DNA from: Tetrahymena elliotti 4EA
Lineage: Eukaryota; Ciliophora; Oligohymenophorea; Hymenostomatida; Tetrahymenidae
NCBI GenBank assembly: GCA_000231825.2
Contig: JH720301.1
Location: 1,598,123-1,662,122, forward strand
DNA length: 64,000 nucleotides
Reading direction: 5' to 3'
Notes under the pieces: generated by a model
What the model was told of the DNA's origin: nothing
Databases searched by the model: none
The model's input: the letters and a program-made list of their open reading frames with translations, nothing else
Shown here: one piece after another, positions 37,574 to 49,911 of the stretch
How the letters are laid out: every line of letters starts with the position of its first letter
Position numbering within the stretch: the first letter of the stretch is position 1
Program-made: the position numbers and the translations under genes

Positions 37574-39145
37574 TCAATTTTATTTTTTAATTCTTTTACA
37601 GATTGTAGAAGAGAAAACAGGTTTTTTGTTTCTGATTCTTTCGATTATTTTCTTATTTTGATTTTGTTTTTACAGCATTTTAATTTATGCTTTAGTGATA
37701 CGATTCTTGTATTATTTATTAGATTCAGAAGCAAAATCCTCTTCTTTTTCGCTACATGAAATGTCATCATCGTTCTAGTCTTCGCTTTTCATATCTTCAA
37801 GTTTTGTGTTAAATTATTAAAAACAGTTAATACTATCGTTTTACTAGGTCTTCCAATTGTAATTGTCTTAAACTAAATTTTCTTTTCTTTGTTGTAATTC
37901 TTCCTCTTCTCTCTTTACCTAAGAAAATTCAAAGGAAGAAGGATATTACTTTTCTTGAGCACTAAAACATTGTTATTCAACCTTAATAGTAGAAGAGTTT
38001 TGTTATTATTATTACTAGTTTTAATATTATTTGAATCTTAGAGATATTTCATCTTCGAAGGAACTATTATTTTGCTAGCAATTGAAATTAGTGCTGTTGA
38101 ATATTCCTTTTAAAAGTGTAAAGTTTTCTGGTTTCAATTATTCAGTTTTTATATTGGTAAAAAACGAGAATTTCTAATAGAAACTCTATTCGGAGGAGTT
38201 GGAGCAGATGTCAGAGCCCTGACACTAAGGTTCGCATTCTGATTCATCAGATCCATTCTCTTCCTCGCTAAATACCTCATTTTAAGAGTTCATTCTAAAG
38301 TTTTAGTTCATAGTCTTGCTTTGCTTTTACCATTCAAAGAATTAGTGATTATTTTACTGATTTTATTGATAGTAATTATTCCTTTAACCTTTTTACTAAG
38401 AGCAATCAAAATACTATTACTTTGAGTTTTATTAATTAGATTGGGTGCTGCACATATTTGTGCCTACCAAAAAGCATATAAGCTCATTCTTAGTACAATT
38501 CTAGAGAAGAGATTAGACACCTTTAGGATTTTATTTTTTGGCGTTTTAAATTAACTCCATTCTTAAAAGTGCAGTGTTGTAAGCACTTCTTCTTTCAGGA
38601 CAAAGAAGATTTTAGTAAGCATCTGCAATAATTTTAAATTTTTCTTTGGATATTTCCTTCTTGTCTTCATTACATTTGTCCTAAAATTTTAATAAAATAA
38701 AAGGTAAGCAATTTTAAAAAAACAATTGGTAATATTTTAAATTTGATTCTGAACTTTAAACATTAATAATTCTTTCTATCAGGTATTTTTAATTTTATAG
38801 CAATTTAAAATTGTCACAAAAATAAATCTCTTGTAACTTAAAATTGGTGAAAGAGCAGTAGAAAAGAAATGAGAAGTGACTTCATTAAAAGCAAAACAAA
38901 ATTTAATTTTCTTTCCAAAGCGGTAAGCTGGGAAGAATTAATAAAAGGTTGAGAGTTTTTTTGTATTTAAATATTTAAAAGTAATTAATTACAGGATGGT
39001 AGATCATAGCAAATTTTCTATAGGCTTTTTTAATTTACTCCTCTGTAGCGTCCCTGCCAATGTTAAGGAGAGCGTAGTAATCAAAAAAAACTTTTCTTTT
39101 TTACTTTGGACAAAAATAGGTGAAATCTTATTCACAGCAACTCAT
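37574..39145 (-). CDS. J-domain (DnaJ/Hsp40 class III) co-chaperone
   Basis: 419 aa in two exons, 39145-38993 and 38680-37574, with a 312-nt intron that splits the HPD motif exactly between Pro and Asp. The J-domain lies near the N-terminus, residues 27-85: FFDYYALLNIGRDATEEQIK, KAYRKFAMIYHP joined to DKCNEDKKE, then FKIIADAYQNLLCPERRSAY. HPD stimulates Hsp70 ATPase. There is no G/F region, zinc-finger or client-binding domain, so it is class III. The remaining 330 residues are Q/N-rich and acidic, with Cys-rich acidic stretches (SDESECEPQCQGSDICSNSS), a short coiled coil VKREEEELQQRKENL and a basic end. Partner Hsp70 and cell location are unknown. Confidence 0.9.
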
Positions 39146-39702
39146 TCTGTTAATCTATCAAAATTATTATTTTGTTGGATATGGTAATATATTTGAGTTT
39201 TTATGGATATTCGAGCTAAAAGCGTTTTAAGTGCGTTCCAGTTAGAAAGGATGTGATTTTTAAGACAGATTATGTGAAACTAATTAGTTTTCAAGTTATA
39301 CCTTCTGTCAATGAAGAAGATTTAATAATTGTGAGTTAGAAAGAAAGTTTGGTTAAAAATCTAAAAAATTTGATTGTTTTTTTCATTTATTCATTATAAA
39401 TTAATTAAAAGAGAGGTAAAAATGATATATTTATATCTACACAACCATCCAAGCAATTTAATAGAACTTCAAAAGAACAATTTTATTTATAATCTGAATT
39501 CATTTATTAATTATTTCACTTTATTTATTTTCCAGAAAGCAAGCTACGTTCATATAAAGAAAGCAAAAAAAAAGAAAATTAATAGAATAAACAAAGAACA
39601 AATTTTCTTTATGTATTTATTTTTTTAAAGCTGTAATATCATTCACTCCTTGTCAAATTACAACTTATTAATACATCTTCATTTGATCCATTTCTCAATT
39701 AT
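39146..39702. other. AT-rich spacer upstream of the J-domain gene
   Basis: 557 bp with no defensible gene; biased hydrophobic frames only. It should contain the promoter of the J-domain gene. Confidence 0.45.
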
Positions 39703-40380
39703 TCAACTGCTCACTCTTTTATAAATTAATATTTAATTTCTCTTTTTCATAATTTCTACTTCTTCTTTTAAAAATTTTCTATTACTGTTCATTTCAATCC
39801 TATTAATTTCATTAATCTACTTAATAAACTTATAATAGCTATGCAAATAATATTCTAATCATTTATTATGCAATAGTGACCATATTTACTATCGATCGTC
39901 ATATACTGCTGATATAAATTAAATCCAAAGAATATTAAGAAGAAATATTAATTGATCCTATTTACACTAATAAAGAAATCTGAATTTAAGGTAAATTTCT
40001 CTAAAAGATCTATCAAATTTCCTTCTTTTGTTAATTTAAATGTGAAGTTTTCTAAATTTAACATCGTTTTTTTTGCAAATTAATTCAGTCTTTAAAATCT
40101 GAGTAACTTCAATTTTAAAATAATTCAATGCCTCCTTTCTTTAATCTTTAAATACACAGAACATAATTAAAGAAGGACTCTAAACTATTTTACAGAACAT
40201 TTTTCATACAAAAACTAAAAATGTTTCTATCATATCCTCTATAGTATTTACTGATTCAATTAATGGAAAATATTAAAACTTTTCATTGAAATTGGCAAAG
40301 TAATTGACAGATAAATTTCTGATCTTAATTTTTTAATTATTTAAAATTGATATAAAAGAATAAGATATATAAGGCAATCG
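39703..40380 (-). pseudogene. Decayed gene with two internal TGA codons
   Basis: Downstream of a TGA at 40381-40383 one frame runs to 39703 with TGA at 40204-40206 and 39859-39861 and a final TGA at 39703-39705. All segments read like protein: KIRNLSVNYFANFNEKFQYF and IESVNTIEDMIETFLVF, then KEALNYFKIEVTQILKTEL and KFRKLHIQINKRRKF, and last LEYYLHSYYKFIKQINEIN and RKFLKEEVEIMKKRNQIL. The middle piece faintly recalls CTLH/LRR-type helices. With no ATG at the front and two stops, it looks like a pseudogene. A GT..AG reading that removes both stops was not found. Confidence 0.4.
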
Positions 40381-41373
40381 TCATTAAAATTTACTAATGG
40401 AAAAGAAAGTACATCATACTATTTTTCTGTTACAAAATAAGATTCTTCCAATTTTCGATTATATTTTTAAACTAATAAGGAAATAACGGCATTTGCTTTT
40501 GAATATTTTATGAAACTAAAAGTTATTCTTAAATAACTCTTCAAGAACTAAATACGAAAAATTGAATAAGAAAATGAATCAAACTTAATTACTTTCTAGC
40601 TTAAATTAATTTTTTTCTAGAAAAAAAAATAATGAAAGCTTACAAAACTATGAAAAGAATAATTCAGTTAGGAATAAAACTTACTGGTATTTATTATTTT
40701 TTTTATTTCTTTTTTAAAGTTGTCTTGTTTGTCTACTAAGATTTAACTATTTTTATCTTATAAAATTTATTTCTAAAATTTCAAAAACAAGTTAATTTTT
40801 AGTAGAATTTTGCGTTTGTATAAGATATTTTGAAACTTTATAAATCACTAGTAAATTTTTAAAAAACCAAGTAAATTTTTAAATGATTTTATTTGAAAAA
40901 TTATCTTTGTAATTTCAAATTAAATCTTTTTAATTTAAAAATTAATAACTAACTGATTCATCTAAAACTAAATTCAATTGAAAATAGAAATTTTTAATAT
41001 CTTAGTTTCAGTAGAACTATAAAATAAAAATACATACATGTGAAGCTTAATATTTATGTTTCTGAATTTGTTTTCAATTATTTTTCTCAAATATTTTTTA
41101 TTTTACTTAAAATTGTTCAAAATCATAACTTGAAATATTTTTTTATTTAAAAAAAAATAATATTTAATCTGGTAATATTAATAAAATGCAGTTCCTAAAT
41201 AGTTAAGACCTACCCACCCTTACTTAATATTTATTAACAATTTTGATGTATTTTATAGGATAAACAAATTAAATATTTAAAAATAAAATGAATAGATTAG
41301 AAATAAATTACATTATATTTTTTTAAAAATATTTAATTACATTATTAGCTACAATTTAAAATTATATTTTTTA
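40381..41373. other. AT-rich spacer, no gene seen
   Basis: 993 bp of very A/T-rich sequence; short frames only. Confidence 0.5.
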
Positions 41374-44047
41374 TCACTTTTAAGAAGTAGGTCTAGAAGA
41401 ATTGCTGCTAATTTATCTAGTTATTTCTTAATTTTATAAACTTGTTTAGGTTATTTTGCTATTATTTATCATAGCTTCAGAAATAATTTATGATTTATTT
41501 CCTGAGTTGGACAAATCAAAAGTTTTCATCCTGATTTCATTTATGACTCCAACTAAAAGCTTTATTTCTTCTTCTAATTATTTTCTCTTGTCTTCAGACT
41601 CAAGTTTAAAAAAGTCTATTTATTTTTTGAGCTTTTGCATTTCTAACTTTAGTTTTTCTGCCTATTCCTATAAAATTATTTGATTATTTAGTTGATTGTA
41701 ATACAAAGAAAAGCTGAAAGAAAATACTGATTATTATGAGTGCTCCTTCATTTCTTTATTTTCTTCTTGTAAGAATCCTACTCTTTCCTTCAAGGACTTA
41801 ATTGTATCTTATAAATTTTTAATAATTTTAGATTTGTCATCATCACCATCTTACTATTACTAAGAGCATTTCTATTCAGAATTTTTAAATTTTAAATAGT
41901 TTTAATCTAAATTTATTAATTTAATTTACCTTTTCTAAGATGGCTACTTCAGACTCTAGTTTGGCTTTGTCTTCTTGCAATTAGTAAATTTACTTATATT
42001 AATCTGAGACAGAGGATTTTTTAGCCATTTCTTATTATATTTTTTTAATCTATGAACGTAATTTTTCATTTTCAAGTTATAGTAATTCATAGTTTTCTTC
42101 TATATCCTTATACTATTCATCTTTCTCGTTTGTGTTTAGTTCATTATTGTCATTTTCTTAATTTGGATTTGGTGTTTAAAATTAATTACCATCATTTTGT
42201 TCATTTTATTCTTTTTTTTAACTATGCTCTTCTTCATCAATTTAACTAATATTCTTTTGAGCTTTTGGCAAATTAACTTCTGTCTAATGTCTGGATTGCT
42301 TCCTGTAGTATTCATGCATTTCAAGTTTACTTACCATATCATTAAAATCAGAAGAAAGGTTTCTTTTTGTAGGAGTAATAGCTCTCTTTTTTTCACTGCT
42401 CTTCATCTATAATTCTTAAACTTTCTTATTGAGAGTTTTAATTTGTTCCTCTTATCTAGAATTAAGCTATTGAAGCTCATAAATATCTTATTAAAGTTAT
42501 GTACACTCAGCAGTTTTTGAACCAAGATCTGTTTCTAAGTCAATATTCTTTTAAAGGAGCTGCTTTTACTCAAATTTTTTTTTCATCATTTCCTCTTTGT
42601 CTTAAACTTTCTAATTGAGCTCGGTGTTTCTTTTTTTCAAATCTTCAACGATTTTTTCACACTCTTACACTCTTTTTTCCAAATATTTATTTTCTTCATT
42701 CAAAGTCTTAACTGTTTCAACCATTTTCTCATAGTTTTTATATTTTTCGAGCTTTTTTTCATGTAAACTGATTTCATCCTAATTATTTTCATAAAAATAT
42801 AAATATACCATCTATTTTTCATTACAATTCCTTACTTTTAAATTCTTAATTGCATCTTGATGTTCACTCTTTAATTCATCTATGATTCTATTTAGCTCAG
42901 ATAGTTTATTTTATTTATTTTTTACTTCCTAAAGGCCATCTTCGAATGATTAAAATCCAGTTGAATTCAAAAATTCATCACGCTATTTTATCAACTTGTC
43001 AATAAGCATGTCTTTTTTCTCAACTTAGTCCTAAAATGAAAGAATCTTTAAATTTAATTATTCATAGTCGAGCTTTAACGTTTCATATTTTTTCTTTTCT
43101 TTTGATAATTCAAATTCTAATTCATCTATTTTTTTTAAAAGCTCTTTATCTTAAGTATAACCTTTTGATTCTTTGCTTTGCTATTACTTTAAACCAGATT
43201 CATTCAGTGAAGAATGATGATTTTCTTCTAAACTTTAATCTGTGTCTAGTCTAACTTTATCATTAGTGCTAACTTTCAATAGTTTTTTTAAGAAATGGCT
43301 AAGCTTTTCTTAATCTTCTTCATCTAAATCAATAATTGCAGTAATAAACTCATTTTTCATTTCAGACTGGAGAACTATTCCGAAAACTTCTTCTATCTAT
43401 AATTTAAAGAGATATTCATAAATCATCAAACTAACTAAATCTATATATATTTAATTTAAAATTTACTAACTAAAGCATAGCAACTTTATTGTCTTCATTA
43501 AATATAGATAGAAATTCGATTTCAGGAGTTGCTTTTTAATTAACTTCGCTGTTATAACTGGTAATACTATCATATATTATATTCAAATTCTTTAGTGTAA
43601 ATGCCCAGTTATCTATATCTTCTGTATACATTTGACTTTCATCAATTTTATAATTGCTTGGAACACTAATAATTTACCAATTCAAAATAAACTTATTTAT
43701 GTGAATCTAAATTATTTAACAATTTACCACAAATTATATAATTTAGCTAAAATAACTCCATCCTTAAGATCTAAAATATTATCTATAAGTTTTTCCTTAT
43801 GTATTTCATGTGCCTACAATTTGTTTATCTAGGAATAATAAGTTAAAATATGTCCTACATTTAATTTAAAGTAATCTAATTCAAAATAATGAACATTTAA
43901 AAATTTGAAATAATTGTTTTTCTTTTTATTTATTCACCTAAAATAAACAACTTTCTTATTTTAAAACGATCCTAAATTAATAAAATTTATATATTGATTA
44001 TTTACCCATGCCACTATGGAATGGTATAACTAGTTATTATTGTCCAT
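41374..44047 (-). CDS. Hook-like dynein adaptor (CH-like domain plus coiled coil)
   Basis: 773 aa in five exons (44047-44006, 43813-43728, 43665-43471, 43430-41930, 41871-41374). Hook proteins link cytoplasmic dynein to cargo along microtubules. The N-terminal 150 residues fit the Hook/calponin-homology fold: LYHSIVAWAHEIHKEKLIDN, ILDLKDGVILAKLYNLC, then DIDNWAFTLKNLNIIYDS and the closing helices EYLFKLQIEEVFGIVLQ. From about residue 180 to 700 the protein is long coiled coil, for example KELLKKIDELEFELSKEKK and LNEENKYLEKRVQECEKIVE, with a few loops. The C-terminus is short and S/T-rich. Overall length is close to animal Hooks (about 720). CCDC88/Girdin-type proteins share the fold, but are longer. 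Four introns, of 192, 62, 40 and 58 nt. Confidence 0.82.
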
Positions 44048-45001
44048 TTTTCTACCTTTTTGATTTCCACTTGATCTACTTTAAAATTAATTAAAATGTA
44101 AAAATATATCAAATAATTTTTTCTGAGTAGAAACATAAATCAAATTACAAACAAAAAAGGAATAAAATCAAAATTTTATCAAATATCTTATCAATTTTTC
44201 AAATAAAATTTTTATTAAAATTGATGATCACTACAATTTAAAATATTTTAAAAATTATTACTTGCCTTCTTTATTTAATTATTTTAAAAAAATATAAATT
44301 TTATTAGTTTAAATACATTTCATAAAAAAGAAAAAAATCAGTTATTTTATCAATTTTTGCTAAAATTAAAATTTAGTCAATTAATTAAAAATATTTAAAA
44401 ATTTATTTTATATAATAATCTGTTTAGTATTTACTGTATTTCTTATGAAACATCTACAAATCTATTAGATATTTACAGAATTCTAATAAACAAATATTAG
44501 GAAGATGAAACACAATGAAATTATTTTTAGTTTAAATAAAATCAAATATTTAAATTATTTGAAAAATAATTGAATATTTATTATTTTTTTGAAAGTATCT
44601 TAATCTTCAAAATAGAAAAAATAGATAGCTAATTTTAGGATAATTAGGCTTTTTTATTTTAAATATTTTTAAGTTAATAACTTTTGTGAGTTTTTTGTTG
44701 AATTAATTTATGATTTTTAAAAAATAAAAATGAAAAATGATTGAAATAATTTTAATTAACTCAGAATTAAACAAAAAAAGAAAACAAGAATTTATTCTAG
44801 ATTAATATAGAAAATTAAAATATTATTTTTTAGTAAAATTTCAAAATATTTAGTTGAAGTTTTTTTTAAACCAATATTTTATGAGAAGATTATTAAGGAG
44901 AGGTGATATTATCACATAATTAAAATTTTTTATAGAAATTAATTAGTATTTATTGGTTGATATAAATTAATATATAAATCATTGTTTACTAAGTAAGGGC
45001 A
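44048..45001. promoter_or_regulatory. Divergent AT-rich intergenic region
   Basis: 954 bp between the Hook-like (-) and nucleotide-binding-domain (+) start codons; extremely A/T-rich. Must hold two promoters; no motif recognised. Confidence 0.4.
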
Positions 45002-48000
45002 ATGTTAAACAATTTTCTTGACAAAAAAAATTTGTAGGAGATTACTCAAATATTCAAATAACATGTGCAATATTAATACTCCTCCAAAGAATAATTACCA
45101 GATATTAGTGTTTCTCAACAGGATAAAATAAATAGATTTCTTAATTGCTACTCACCTTATTTTACAGATTATTTGATGTAAGATAACACTTACTAGCACT
45201 TTGACTACTACAGAATCCTATCTAAGTACATAAAAGTTTTTGATTTAGAAAAGGGCAAAAAGTTTAGAAGTAATAATTATGATGGTCTCTATATTATACT
45301 TAAGGGATGCATTCAAGAAATTATTGTTTAGGACTAGTAAATTCCTGAAGATTTAGAAAAGGATGTATAATAAAAAAAGAATAAATCTAAGCAATAAGAT
45401 CCTCTTAAAATGTCCAAAATAGTTAATATGGTTGTTGGAATAAATAGGATTAAAGGTTCTTCAAGTGATGTAACTCAAAGAGAATCATTTTAAACTCAAT
45501 TTAATAAGAATATTACTGACAGTGATTGTAATCATTTTTTTGGAAATACACCATATAACGAAGGCTAGTCTAATATAAACTCTTAACGCAATTAATAGAA
45601 TAGTCAAGCAAATTCTATGGTAGCTTTCAATTCTAATAAGCCATCATCAAGTGAAATTGATCAAAATAATAACTAATTTTTTATACCAAGGAAGCCAGAA
45701 TATCTTCCTAATTCTCCAGAACCATAAAATAGCTAAAGTAGATCTAATCTTCTGAATCAGTTAAACTACTAAGTAAAAATAAATGCGTTTAATTAGGAGC
45801 CTTAGGATGATACTAGTAATAGCTAGAAAAGATAAGATCAAATTTAAACAATAGAAAATAAGTTGATTTAGGAAGATACAAATTAATAAAAGTTTCCTTA
45901 AAATATTTAAGCTAACACAACTTAAAAAAGAAATATCGAAAACTTAAAGCTACAACTTAATTTGATAAAGCATGATAATTTTAAATTGCAAAAAGGTGAT
46001 ACTGAGATATATGAAGAAAAATTAGATGATGTTCATGAATTACATTATTCTCCTACAAAAATTGGTTCGAACGAAAATGGTGAAAAAAAATAATTACTTA
46101 ATCATTTCTCTTCGAATTCTTCTTCCTCATCAAATCTATTAGCAAGCTCCCCTTTAAAAGTCAGTGATAATCCTAATGATAAAATGAATTACATTGAGCA
46201 AATGACATCTTAAATTAGCATGAATAAAATTAATAATCTTAAACTAAAAAAAAAATTATCATTTATGATTGCTATGCAACCAAAATCTTAAAATCCTTTT
46301 CCCCAATATTAAAATAAACCTTTTAACATTCTGACAAACGGAGATATTATAGATTTAATTAAGATTAAGGATTCCTAAAGAAAATATTTTGTATAAGAAA
46401 TTGAAGATTCTATTTGTTTATACATAGGCAAAAAGAGTATGTAAAAAGCTTTCTAAGAATAAGTCCAATAACTTAGATATAAAGTATCAGTCATAGAAAA
46501 ATTTTTTCACAATGTACCTCATAGCAAAATAGTTAAATTAGCTTATCACTTTTATGAAAAAACTCTCTTTAAAAACTAAACTGTGTATAAGCAAGGGGAT
46601 AAAGGACCACATTTTATTTATCTCCTTAAATCAGGTGAAGTTCAGGTATCTGAAACAATCAAAAACCAATTGAAAAAGGAAATAAAAACTTAAGAAAAGG
46701 TTGAATAGTAAGAAGAAGATGATTAGAGTGATAAAGAAAAAACTGAATCTGATAAAAATATTAAAGATGATGAAACTTATGATTTGTAATCTCTGTGCAG
46801 AAAAAAACTGAATAATAAGAATGACACTTAACATGATTAGCTTAAAATGACTTTACAGATACCAAAACTAACAAAAATTTTATGTTCTCTTGGGGAAGGT
46901 GAGATATTTGGAATAGAGGAAATAATTTTGTAAAAGGAAAGTAGAGAATTTTAAGTTGTTGTTTCTTCCTCTTAGGCTGAATTCTATATTATGCCAGATG
47001 ATTTATTTGAAACCTTTAGATAAACCGAAAGTGACTCTATCTTATCTTGGTTTAAATAGAAGGAGAAATTTTACTAGTAATAGAGAAATATGCATTAAAG
47101 AATTAAAGGTAATAGGGTAATTGCTAAGTCATCTAATTAAGAATTCTTCTTTAACAAAAAGATTTAAAAGGCATGTCAATACTTATTTTAAGAAGATGAA
47201 CAAACATTTAACAATAGGCTTGACCAACTTCATAATAAAAAGATAATTTAATTGAAAAATTATTATCAATATAAAGAATATCAAAGTTAAAATTAAAGCA
47301 CAAAAGGATTTTCTTAAAGTTATATGTAAGCTAATAATGACTCTTTGACTTTTACCTCTCCAAGAAACACAAATTAAACATAAGATAGAAATTTTTCTAA
47401 AGAAACTTAATAAAGTGATAACTTAACCTAATAAAATGTTTAGAATTAAGTTTAAAGCTCAAAAGCTCTATTGCTCAGTAAAATATCCTAATAAAGTTAA
47501 TCATAAAAAGCTAAATCATACTGTGATATTTAAACCACTTCATAGAGTACCATACACTAAATAGATAGTTAAAGAGGGCAGATAGGAAAATAAGAAATTG
47601 GGGAATCGTTTAAAAATAACCCATTAATTAAAGTATAAAATATTTAATAATAAGATAATCCCTATTTATTAACAGAAAGAGGGAGCATAAAACACTCTTT
47701 AATTAATGGTACTCCTTCTGTAGAAAGAGGAAACTCTTTTGTTGATGAAGCAAATTAAATCCATAAATCTGTTAGGCGTATAGAAAATCAAGTAGGATTA
47801 GTTTAAATTAAAAAAGCAACTTCAAGTAATTATTCAACAGTACCTGAGTAGCAGAATTTTTAATAAAATAATCAGGATTAAAACTGTGAATAATATAAAA
47901 TTTAAGTTACTAAAAATGATGCTCATAAAAAATAAAATTAATAAGCAAGTAAATATCAAGGTGATTCAATGAGTCAATTAAGGAGTCAGTCTAAAAAAAA

Positions 48001-48922
48001 TTCAAGAGTATTAAAAAGCTAAGAAAGTCAATGCTCTATTCATTTGGATTAAAGTTAAGGCTAAATAAAATAAAATAATGAGCAATAATAGTAAGCAAAG
48101 GTAGGAATTCCTCGTTCATTAGAATATATTAGCAAACACAATGAAGTGCAATCATCAGGAGATGTTTTAAATCTAGGAAGAATTCATCATATGATCAAGA
48201 GTAACACAAAAATAATTAAGTAATAACTTAAACTCAAAGGAAAGAATTAGCTATTTTAAAAGCCAATATTTGATGAGCTTAAAAAAGAAAATATTAAATA
48301 ATTAAGTAGATATATACCTAAAAAGACCAGTGAAGAAAAACAAAAAACTCAGCAACCCCTTTCTGGGAGATGGTAGAATACTGCTAAAAATATGGAAAAT
48401 ATATAAAAGTATCAGGAATACATAAAAACATCAACTTCTTTTAACAATACTAATACACCTAGACTTAAATTATATAATGATTATAATTCATCTTAATCCT
48501 TTGTTAACTTGCAAACCCCAAGGTCTCTTAATAATGTATTACCTACATCTGCTAAATCACTCACATAGACAGATATAAATTCTTCTCCAGTTGTAAATAT
48601 ACATATGGAGAATAAGAGAAAAATATAGAGGACAAATGAACCTTACTTTACTCGTCCATTTTCAAGAGCAGATTAATGTACTCCTGGAAAAAGCTCAACA
48701 AATTTTGCTAGCCTTAGTAAACATAGAACAATTTAATCTTCGAATATCAAATAAAGACACTCAACAGAAGATTAAGAAGAAATATAATAGCTTATACAAA
48801 ATAGCAAAAAACAAGCTTTGAATTTTAAAAATATTATATCCTCACAATTTAGCTTTGTTGATAGACTACCTTTATCTTAAAGAAATGAATTCGAAAATTC
48901 ATAATCAGGTTGTAAGGTTTGA
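45002..48922 (+). CDS. Large protein with an interrupted cyclic-nucleotide-binding domain
   Basis: 1306 aa, one exon, TGA stop. Near residues 75-110 KYIKVFDLEKGKKFRSNNYD and GLYIILKGCIQEII look like the first strands of a CNB fold, then diverge. A better CNB unit starts near residue 500: FHNVPHSKIVKLAYHFYEKT, then VYKQGDKGPHFIYLLKSGEV. About 75 charged residues (EEDDQSDKEKTE) are inserted, and the fold resumes with LGEGEIFGIEEIILQKESRE. The usual phosphate-binding cassette is FGE(L)A..PRA; here FGE is FGI and the Pro-Arg-Ala step is changed, so nucleotide binding is doubtful. From about residue 700 to the end the protein is S/Q/N/K-rich without visible domains. No membrane spans, so not a channel. 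Role unknown; similar CNB scaffolds are common in ciliates. Confidence 0.8.
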
Positions 48923-49911
48923 ATTGAATTAATTTTATTTTAAAATATAGATTAAAATTTACTTTTGTATACTTTTAATTATTATTTATTATTTATTTTG
49001 TTGGATTATCTTAAATTAATTTATAGAGTTTTTAATTAATGAATCAATAAATACTTTTTCATTGAACTATTTTTGAAATCTAAATTATTCTTATGATTCT
49101 ATATCCTCATAAATTATTAGAATCCTGTTTAAATTTGATTGAAATTATAATTTGAAAATTAAAGCATTGCACAATTTTGATAAAAAATATTATTTAATTT
49201 TCATCAAGATTAATAAATGAAATTCAATTTAAGAAAAATATTATTTTCAGAATTTTATTTTATTGTTTTATAAATTAATTTAAATGAATTATAATAATTT
49301 AAATTATTAACTTTTTTATGGATTTGAAGTATGATCTAAATAGAGTTAATTGAAGTCAAGAAGTCTTTTATTCATTTAATTTTTTATATTTGAAAGATTT
49401 TTAAAAGTAAGATAAATCTAAGATATGTTTTAACGTTCAATAGGATGGATAGATCGATAGATAGTCTTCAAAATCAAAAATTAGAAGAAAGAGGAGTTGA
49501 AATGATTTAAAAATTTTGTATTGCTAATGAAAATTATATTGAAAAATAACTTTGCTGTTGGATTTCAATTTGATTTTTTTTAGGTTCATTTAATTTTTTT
49601 TGAAAATAAAAGAAGATGGAGAAGCGAGTGAGTGAGTGAGCTTGCAAATAAGGAATGTCATAAAATCAAAATATTAATAAGCAAGAAAAATAGTAGTTAA
49701 TAAGGTTTGCACAAATAAGAAAGAGGAAAAGAAAAAAGAAATAATAAATTCATAAATTAAAATAACATAAGTATTTTGATTGAAGAAGAAAAGAAAGAAA
49801 ATAACAAAACAAAGTAAAAAAGTTAATAATTAGTAATACACACAAAAAAACAAACATAAAAACAAACAAACATACATACATATAAAACAGCCTACTAGAT
49901 TTATTAGTTGA
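48923..49911. promoter_or_regulatory. Upstream region and A-rich leader of the AGC kinase gene
   Basis: 989 bp. The first 650 bp are A/T-rich. From about 49600 the sequence becomes purine-rich on the plus strand and then an A/C-rich run (repeats of ACAAAC and CATA) up to the start codon, as expected of a long 5' leader. Confidence 0.4.
49625..49641. repeat. Short GTGA microsatellite
   Basis: CGAGTGAGTGAGTGAGC, four GAGT units, the only clear 4-base tandem run of this kind in the window; it lies in the presumed leader of the kinase gene. Confidence 0.7.

Noticed and set aside
39374..39628. Plus-strand frame of 84 codons
   Set aside because: Composition matches intergenic A/T-rich sequence and there is no motif or splice support.
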